Assembly: GCA_014523625.1 (NCBI GenBank)
Contig: JAATVP010000207.1
Coordinates: 1-18,004, forward strand
DNA: 18,004 bases
Direction of reading: 5' to 3'
From: Nitrososphaerales archaeon TH5896
Lineage (GTDB): Archaea > Thermoproteota > Nitrososphaeria > Nitrososphaerales > Nitrososphaeraceae
Below the pieces are notes generated by a model. It saw nothing but the letters and a program-made list of their open reading frames with translations, was not told the origin of the DNA and made no database searches. A program made the translations under genes and the position numbers. Every line of letters starts with the position of its first letter. Within the stretch, counting starts at the first letter, position 1. Below, piece after piece: positions 14,152 through 18,004 of the stretch.

Positions 14152-14619
14152 ATGCATGATGATTTGCAACAATACCCTACCGAGAATATTGTCCTGATTT
14201 TGTCTAAGCTTCCTGAATTCTTACGTGAGTCGATGATGAGAAGCCGACTGCAGGACCTTTGTAGCAAGGATTTAAAGGCGCAGGAAGAATTCATTGATTC
14301 GATATTAAGCGGCCTTTCCTTAGCAGAAAAGGAATCCTTGAGAAAGGTAATTCGAACATGGCTCGGGATAGTATCAAGTTTGGAGCGCAATAAAATTATG
14401 ACTATCTTTGCTGCTTTTATAAATATATACGAAAAGGATCCGACTTTGTGCGAAAGGGATTACTTTGCGGTTCTTTTCGAAGCCTATCAATCGGCAGAAG
14501 AAAATCAAAGGATTATCCTTCGAGATTGTCTTCTTGAGGCGTTATTCAATCAATATCAAGGTAGACAGATAATGCTCTCCTTGCCTCAGGAAGTACGTTC
14601 GGCACTAGCGCTGCTATGA
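14152..14619 (+). CDS. All-helical protein of unknown function
   Basis: A 155-residue soluble protein that appears to be almost entirely alpha-helical, with regular heptad-like spacing of Leu and Ile: NIVLILSKLPEFLRESMM (13-30), AQEEFIDSILSGLSLAEKESLRKVIRTWL, KIMTIFAAFINIYEKD and RIILRDCLLEALFNQY. No catalytic or metal-binding motif is visible, and I do not recognise a family. The start is the ATG at 14152, with a TATA-like box 27 bases upstream. The 3' end overlaps the convergent zinc-ribbon gene by six bases. A structural or adaptor protein is plausible; nothing in the sequence decides. Confidence 0.7.
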   Translation: MHDDLQQYPTENIVLILSKLPEFLRESMMRSRLQDLCSKDLKAQEEFIDSILSGLSLAEKESLRKVIRTWLGIVSSLERNKIMTIFAAFINIYEKDPTLCERDYFAVLFEAYQSAEENQRIILRDCLLEALFNQYQGRQIMLSLPQEVRSALALL

Positions 14620-14877
14620 ATCGTCTTGTTCCCTTTTGTCGGGATTCTTTTGCAGTTCCTCTGGTTTCTCCAATCCAAAAAACATTCTTTCATGTTTGCG
14701 TAACGCTTTTCTATGTTCGGGAAGAGACATATCTAGCCTCAGTTCGTTGATCACCATCACGGAATAAGTGTTCCATTCTGCCCAACAAGTCGGACACGAA
14801 GGATACTTCTGAGACATCTGATCCAGAATAGAGGAATCATCAAAATCTTTCCCACATTTCATGCAGGTTTTAGACAT
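14614..14877 (-). CDS. Zinc-ribbon protein with YggX-like (iron-trafficking) C-terminal region
   Basis: An 87-residue protein. The N-terminal part has two cysteine pairs, C5-x2-C8 and C28-x2-C31, likely a single zinc or iron site. It runs into CWAEWNTYSVMVINELRLDM (31-50) and PEHRKALRKH (53-62), which matches the core of the bacterial YggX family (W-A-x-W, M-x-INE-x-x-L, EHRK-x-L), proteins tied to iron handling and protection of iron-sulfur clusters. In YggX a different N-terminal part with a single Cys precedes this core; here it is replaced by the Cys4 ribbon. Function by homology is therefore suggestive only. ATG 14877 has a TATA-like AATAAAATATT 26 bases upstream. The C-terminal 15 residues are charged and probably disordered. 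Confidence 0.78.
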   Translation of the reverse strand: MSKTCMKCGKDFDDSSILDQMSQKYPSCPTCWAEWNTYSVMVINELRLDMSLPEHRKALRKHERMFFGLEKPEELQKNPDKREQDDS

Positions 14878-14897
14878 TAACCGACTTTTACCTGTCG

Positions 14898-14908
14898 AAT
14901 ATTTTATT
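14898..14908 (-). promoter_or_regulatory. TATA box for the YggX-like gene
   Basis: Reads AATAAAATATT on the reverse strand, centred 26 bases upstream of the ATG at 14877. Confidence 0.5.
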
Positions 14909-14918
14909 GTTTGTTACT

Positions 14919-14996
14919 TTACCAAAATATGACTACACATTGATCTTCTACAGAAAACACTTCAGTTTTTCCATCTTCGAACTCATACTCTAACCG
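14919..14996 (-). other. In-frame open extension after the TAG of the C2H2 gene
   Basis: Immediately after the TAG (14999-14997) that ends the two-finger C2H2 gene, the same frame continues for 25 codons to a TAA at 14921-14919. It would encode RLEYEFEDGKTEVF then SVEDQCVVIFW, a coherent acidic, strand-like peptide. The frame holds no ATG of its own. It may be a lost C-terminus, a readthrough product or chance. Confidence 0.35.
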
Positions 14997-15194
14997 CTAG
15001 ACTCGCTTATTTTTATAGCTATGAAATTTCATGATGTGAGCTCGCATTTGTTCCATCCCAAGATATTCGAGCCCACAGGAATTACACCTATAAGATAGGT
15101 CTTCTCCATGCACAACCTGTTGGTGCTGCATTAACTCTTCAATTCTTCTGAAGGTTCTCCCACATTCTTCGCACTTATTTCTTTTAAAAAGCAA
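14997..15194 (-). CDS. Two-finger C2H2 zinc-finger protein
   Basis: A 65-residue protein made of two classical C2H2 fingers. Finger 1 uses C8, C11, H24 and H29 (CEECGRTFRRIEELMQHQQ then VVH), finger 2 uses C37, C40, H53 and H58 (CNSCGLEYLGMEQMRAHIMK then FH). The hydrophobic Phe/Leu and Tyr/Met positions expected between the zinc ligands are present, and the linker of about seven residues allows both fingers to bind DNA, RNA or protein. Small C2H2 proteins are frequent in Thaumarchaeota; their targets are mostly unknown. The first start is TTG at 15194. No ATG or GTG precedes it in frame back to the upstream stop. A basic tail (SYKNKRV) ends at TAG, after which the frame remains open for 25 more codons. 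Confidence 0.8.
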   Translation of the reverse strand: MLFKRNKCEECGRTFRRIEELMQHQQVVHGEDLSYRCNSCGLEYLGMEQMRAHIMKFHSYKNKRV

Positions 15195-15299
15195 ATTTGT
15201 AGTCGACGTTCTCCTTTTGCGATTGGCACCACATATTTCCGGATGATCTCAATTTGATTGCCATCTCCAAATTCCTTCTACAGTCTAATCTCATAATAC

Positions 15300-15309
15300 T
15301 TTAATAAAA
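15300..15309 (+). promoter_or_regulatory. Possible TATA box for the P-II gene
   Basis: TTTAATAAAA, centred about 33 bases before the ATG at 15338, implying a short leader. Confidence 0.35.
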
Positions 15310-15337
15310 GCTCATTGTTAGCTATTTGACCCCGTCT

Positions 15338-15676
15338 ATGAAAAAGATAGAGGCAGTTATGCCACATGCTCGTTTGGAACTTGTGCTCTCGGCGCTAAAG
15401 GATTTGGGAGGCCTAACGTATTACGAGTCCAAGGGTAGAGGTCAGAACCCGCGTCCGATACTACATTCTGGAAGAGGCACATCTACCTATACTCCTGAAT
15501 TCAATCTCAATGCTACGCTAGTAGTCGTAGCTAAAGACACTGCCGTTGACAGTATACTTAACACGATACTCGAGAATTCTAGTACTGGACTTAAGGGAGA
15601 AGGAAAGATATTCGTCTACGACCTGGATGACGCCGTAGACATAGGATCGAAGTCCAGAGGTGAAGCTGCGATTTGA
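15338..15676 (+). CDS. P-II family nitrogen regulatory protein
   Basis: A 112-residue P-II signalling protein, a trimer that senses 2-oxoglutarate and ATP/ADP and controls nitrogen or carbon metabolism by touching partner proteins. It starts MKKIEAVMPHARLELVLSAL like GlnB, has a T loop (about 33-54), and the diagnostic GEGKIFVYDLDDAVDIGSKS (87-106) with K90, then RGEAAI at the end. Length equals E. coli GlnB, and Tyr51 falls at the same position as the uridylylated tyrosine, although the rest of the T loop differs. An in-frame TTG at 15326 would add MTPS; I prefer ATG 15338 because it gives the family N-terminus. No ammonium transporter or glutamine synthetase gene is adjacent, so the partner is unknown. 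Confidence 0.9.
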   Translation: MKKIEAVMPHARLELVLSALKDLGGLTYYESKGRGQNPRPILHSGRGTSTYTPEFNLNATLVVVAKDTAVDSILNTILENSSTGLKGEGKIFVYDLDDAVDIGSKSRGEAAI

Positions 15677-15689
15677 AAAGTCATCTTAA

Positions 15690-15733
15690 GTGGATCGACA
15701 CCATACAGTAGATCCACCTCACATTCGTTTTTT
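15690..15733 (+). terminator. Possible terminator of the P-II gene
   Basis: GTGGATC 15690-15696 pairs perfectly with GATCCAC 15711-15717 around a 14-base loop, followed ten bases later by six Ts (15728-15733). It starts 14 bases after the P-II stop. Archaeal termination needs mainly the T run, so the hairpin may be incidental. Confidence 0.4.
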
Positions 15734-15947
15734 AGAGAAGAGATAAGGTTTTTAGTATATTTGAATTAAATTCCTTTCGAATTGTCAATTTTGGGAAATA
15801 CCAAGGCTATTCCCTATATTGGGGAAGTGGGGTTTTAAGCCGAGTTCTCATGAATCGAGGGAAGAATCATAGATAATTACAATTTACGACCTCTCTATTA
15901 GATTAGAGGAGATTGTCGAGGCGGCTTCAAGGAACCCTCTTGCCCTT
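15734..15947. other. Long gap between convergent genes, no gene seen
   Basis: Beyond the P-II terminator candidate, 214 bases lead to the aIF5A stop. They contain short complementary G and C runs (GGGAA near 15793 with TTCCC near 15813, then GGGGAA) that can form overlapping hairpins, and no open frame of note. I tested for a tRNA and for C/D-box motifs and found neither. Confidence 0.4.
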
Positions 15948-16340
15948 CTAGCCTTTCGCCCTCACTACCTTAATTCGTTCTAGTACCTTCCAGTATTCAA
16001 CTTCACCGCCTTGTCTGATCTTGTTTTTCATTTCATCATCAGCAGCATCAGTCTCGAATACTTCAAAAGTTTCAAGGTCCATAATTTGAAGCGACTGGCC
16101 AGAAATTGATATGATTTGACCGCTGCGCTTGTCAATAAGTGGCACATCAATGTTAGCAGAGACTGGCGAAACCATACTATGTTTAGAACCATCAAAAACG
16201 CCAATCGCTGAGATTCGAGCCTTAGCGGACCCGTGCTTGCCTGGCTTGCTATGGTCGTATGATACTATCCTGCAGGGCTCATTGTCGATTATTATATAGG
16301 ATCCCACCTTTAAGCTACCTAATTCCATTGGCTTACTCAA
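15948..16340 (-). CDS. Translation factor aIF5A
   Basis: A 130-residue archaeal homologue of eIF5A/EF-P, which binds stalled ribosomes and helps peptide-bond formation and termination. The N-terminal SH3-like domain shows LGSLKVGSYIIIDNEPCRIV (7-26) and the modification loop SKPGKHGSAK (31-40), in which K35 is the lysine expected to become hypusine or deoxyhypusine. The C-terminal OB fold begins near residue 70 (VPLIDKRSGQIISISG) and ends with VEYWKVLERIKVVRAKG. The start is TTG at 16340, giving MSKPMELGSL as in relatives; ATG 16328 would lose MSKP. A TATA-like ATTAAATATATC (reverse strand) is centred 34 bases upstream. No deoxyhypusine synthase gene is in the window. It lies 53 bases downstream of an unknown gene on the same strand. 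Confidence 0.95.
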   Translation of the reverse strand: MSKPMELGSLKVGSYIIIDNEPCRIVSYDHSKPGKHGSAKARISAIGVFDGSKHSMVSPVSANIDVPLIDKRSGQIISISGQSLQIMDLETFEVFETDAADDEMKNKIRQGGEVEYWKVLERIKVVRAKG

Positions 16341-16368
16341 TGTCGATCAGGTATCAGGAACTCGAAGG

Positions 16369-16380
16369 GATATATTTAAT
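16369..16380 (-). promoter_or_regulatory. TATA box for aIF5A
   Basis: Reads ATTAAATATATC on the reverse strand, 34 bases upstream of the TTG at 16340, implying a leader of a few bases and an independent promoter for aIF5A. Confidence 0.5.
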
Positions 16381-16393
16381 ATTTCTGCTCAGA

Positions 16394-16999
16394 TTACTTG
16401 AATTCCTCTAGAATAGAAAAACTAAACAAATTAGACAGGGACATACCTTTTCGTATAGCATCCCTTCTAGTCCTTTCACAGTACCGCTGATCGCTCTGAT
16501 GAGTCCGACCACCATCTACTTCAAGAATCAACAGATTCCTTGAATAGGGAAAACTAAACTTTGGTTTCATTGAACAGGACACTGTCATTTCTGCGAGTGT
16601 GGCCTTTGTTACTCTGTCTCTCTTAGCCAGCGAGGTGGCCAAGTCGATCAATTCTTTCTGCCCATACGAGTATCTCATGAAATAGATGGAAACATAGTTA
16701 AGTCGCTCGCATAGTCTTTCGAAGAGTGTAGTAGTAATCTTGAACTCGAAGACATGTCGCTCATGGCTGGAAAGTATTTCTGTTGTGTTCGCCTCGTCTT
16801 GCTGACCTAGATTCGAGATTAAGATATAGTGGTTAGCTCTGCCGGGAAAATATAGCCTAGTTTCTTCAGTAAACGTTGCAGTCACAAAGTACATCCTCTT
16901 GGGTCTCTGGGAGCTTTTCCACTTTTCAAGAGCTATATCAAGGTTCGCATGATGTGGAATACATAGGTAGCTCTGATCACTATCTCGCTGGTGCTCCAA
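16394..16999 (-). CDS. Unknown soluble protein upstream of aIF5A
   Basis: A 201-residue protein that I do not recognise. It has no signal peptide or membrane helix. The first half is mixed alpha/beta (RPKRMYFVTATFTEETRLYF, about 32-51; ANHYILISNLG), the middle is a helix with FERLCERLNYVSIYFMRYSY (about 97-116), and residues about 130-145 may form a small helix-turn-helix-like segment (DRVTKATLAEMTVSC), which is only an impression. The C-terminal third is basic (QRYCERTRRDAIRKGMSL). The start is TTG at 16999, with a clear TATA-like GCATATAAATAC (reverse strand, 17024-17035) centred 30 bases upstream; the next ATG in frame would remove 35 residues. No functional assignment is possible from context. 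Confidence 0.62.
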   Translation of the reverse strand: MEHQRDSDQSYLCIPHHANLDIALEKWKSSQRPKRMYFVTATFTEETRLYFPGRANHYILISNLGQQDEANTTEILSSHERHVFEFKITTTLFERLCERLNYVSIYFMRYSYGQKELIDLATSLAKRDRVTKATLAEMTVSCSMKPKFSFPYSRNLLILEVDGGRTHQSDQRYCERTRRDAIRKGMSLSNLFSFSILEEFK

Positions 17000-17023
17000 C
17001 CCAGAGGATTTCTATTATGGAAA

Positions 17024-17035
17024 GTATTTATATGC
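17024..17035 (-). promoter_or_regulatory. TATA box for the unknown 201-residue gene upstream of aIF5A
   Basis: Reads GCATATAAATAC on the reverse strand, centred 30 bases upstream of the TTG at 16999; the best TATA match in this part of the window. Confidence 0.5.
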
Positions 17036-17111
17036 TACGATATTTTGTTACTTCGTTTTAGAACCTTAAATCTGGGATAATAATTCTGAAAGAAGGAAAA
17101 CGTCTATTTAA

Positions 17112-18002
17112 TCATCGAGTTTGGGCTTTTGTGGAGGTAGCAATCGTCCATTTGTACGAGTTAGTCCCAGGGAGTCTCCAACCATAGAAAGGAAGAAGAC
17201 ATGAACAGAGGAGCATGAAAATTGCACCAGTAGGATTGTCATAAGCAGTCTTTACAGACGCAATCAAAACTGGCCAGGGCGAAGCATTGATTCCGAGCCT
17301 TCTTACCTGAGTGGAAATTTGTCTATGGCCATTCCTCGACCTCAAGACCTGGGACGTGAAGTCCCTCATATTAGATGGGGGTGTGAAATGTACCCTAGCT
17401 TTTTCTCTGTAAAGTATGTGATACCCCATTTCTAGAATTCTACATTGCAGATAAAGGTCGATTGCTATCGTTTCTTTAGGAATGATGATCCTCTTCGCCA
17501 AGTCAGTGCGTATAGAAAGCGATCTTCCCATAACGGTGTATTGGGAAATTCCACGACTTCTGATAACTTCTAACCAACTTGAGATGAATGAAGCAGCTCT
17601 AGCAGTTGACGAACCTGATTTGAGGCAAACAGGATTGGATGCACATAATCCTACTCTATTGCTCTCCATACATGACACAAGTTCACTTACACATTCTTTA
17701 TGAGGCAAAACATCGGCGTCGAATAGTACGATGATGTCACCTGTAGCTATAGAAAAAATTTCATTCCAAGCCGAAGCTGCACCTCCCCTTTCGTCATGAT
17801 GGCTTAAATGGATCGGTAAGTAAGGGTGTTGAGACACAAATGATCTTAATATCTTAGGTGTCGCGTCGGAAGAATGGTCACAAATTATTACCTCACTAAT
17901 CTGGACTTCATCATTGAGCACACTTTCAAATACCGTTCTAATTAACGATAAGATTCTAGCTCCTTCATTATAGGATGGGATTCCTATTGTTATTCTCAAC
18001 AT
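17112..18002 (-). CDS. Family 2 glycosyltransferase
   Basis: A 296-residue inverting glycosyltransferase with a GT-A fold that would pass a sugar from a nucleotide-sugar donor to a lipid, protein or glycan. It starts with ITIGIPSYNEGARI (4-17), has the VIICDHSSDATPKIL strand-helix (38-52), GAASAWNEIFSIATGDIIVL (74-93) and the metal-binding DAD at 95-97 (LFDADVLPH). An IAIDLYLQCRILEMGY segment (about 180-195) fits the acceptor-site D-x2-L region of the family. A hydrophobic stretch near 264-279 (GAIFMLLCSCLLPFYG) may be a C-terminal membrane anchor. Donor and acceptor are unknown; archaeal members often build surface glycans on polyprenyl carriers. ATG 18002 is two bases from the window edge, so an upstream start cannot be excluded. 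Confidence 0.85.
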   Translation of the reverse strand: MLRITIGIPSYNEGARILSLIRTVFESVLNDEVQISEVIICDHSSDATPKILRSFVSQHPYLPIHLSHHDERGGAASAWNEIFSIATGDIIVLFDADVLPHKECVSELVSCMESNRVGLCASNPVCLKSGSSTARAASFISSWLEVIRSRGISQYTVMGRSLSIRTDLAKRIIIPKETIAIDLYLQCRILEMGYHILYREKARVHFTPPSNMRDFTSQVLRSRNGHRQISTQVRRLGINASPWPVLIASVKTAYDNPTGAIFMLLCSCLLPFYGWRLPGTNSYKWTIATSTKAQTR

Positions 18003-18004
18003 AA

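Overview
The window looks like a piece of a Thaumarchaeota (Nitrososphaerota) chromosome of moderate GC, about 40% by eye. Archaeal markers are the hypusine-type translation factor aIF5A, a two-KH Dim2/Pno1-like protein, DUF424 and DUF373 proteins, a short archaeal-type adenylosuccinate synthetase, an archaeal tRNA-Trp gene with introns, and A/T-rich promoter boxes about 25-30 bases upstream of start codons, which indicates many leaderless mRNAs. Several genes appear to start with GTG or TTG. The assignment is inference from gene content; no rRNA gene is present.

Bases 1-3420 are accessory-looking: a partial unknown gene, a TrmB-like winged-helix protein, a membrane-anchored winged-helix protein with a tandem internal duplication, tRNA-Trp, a small membrane protein and an unknown 201-residue protein. 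The tRNA-Trp(CCA) at 1853-1990 is the best find. It has an intron in the anticodon loop and a second one inside the T loop, and the mature molecule folds with every stem intact once both are removed.

Bases 3420-7920 hold housekeeping and metabolic genes: a GlcD-type FAD-linked oxidase, an alkyladenine DNA glycosylase, a PfkB-family kinase, the flavin prenyltransferase UbiX, and the KH-domain protein. Bases 8010-11200 hold DUF424 with a possible tiny upstream partner, then a forward cluster DUF373 membrane protein, cis-prenyltransferase, a 64-residue Cys-pair protein and a Nudix hydrolase. The tight spacing of the last three suggests one operon around polyprenol synthesis.

Bases 11200-14050 are reverse-strand nucleotide biosynthesis: pyrF (UMP synthesis) overlapping an unknown 234-residue gene, and purA (AMP synthesis). 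Bases 14150-15950 hold small genes: a helical unknown, a zinc-ribbon/YggX-like protein, a two-finger C2H2 protein followed by an in-frame open extension past its TAG, and a P-II family signalling protein. Bases 15950-18004 hold aIF5A, an unknown 201-residue protein and a family 2 glycosyltransferase.

No complete mobile element, CRISPR array or defence system was seen. The unusual content is the split tRNA-Trp gene, a recent-looking 73-codon duplication, several undescribed small proteins and a few structured intergenic stretches.
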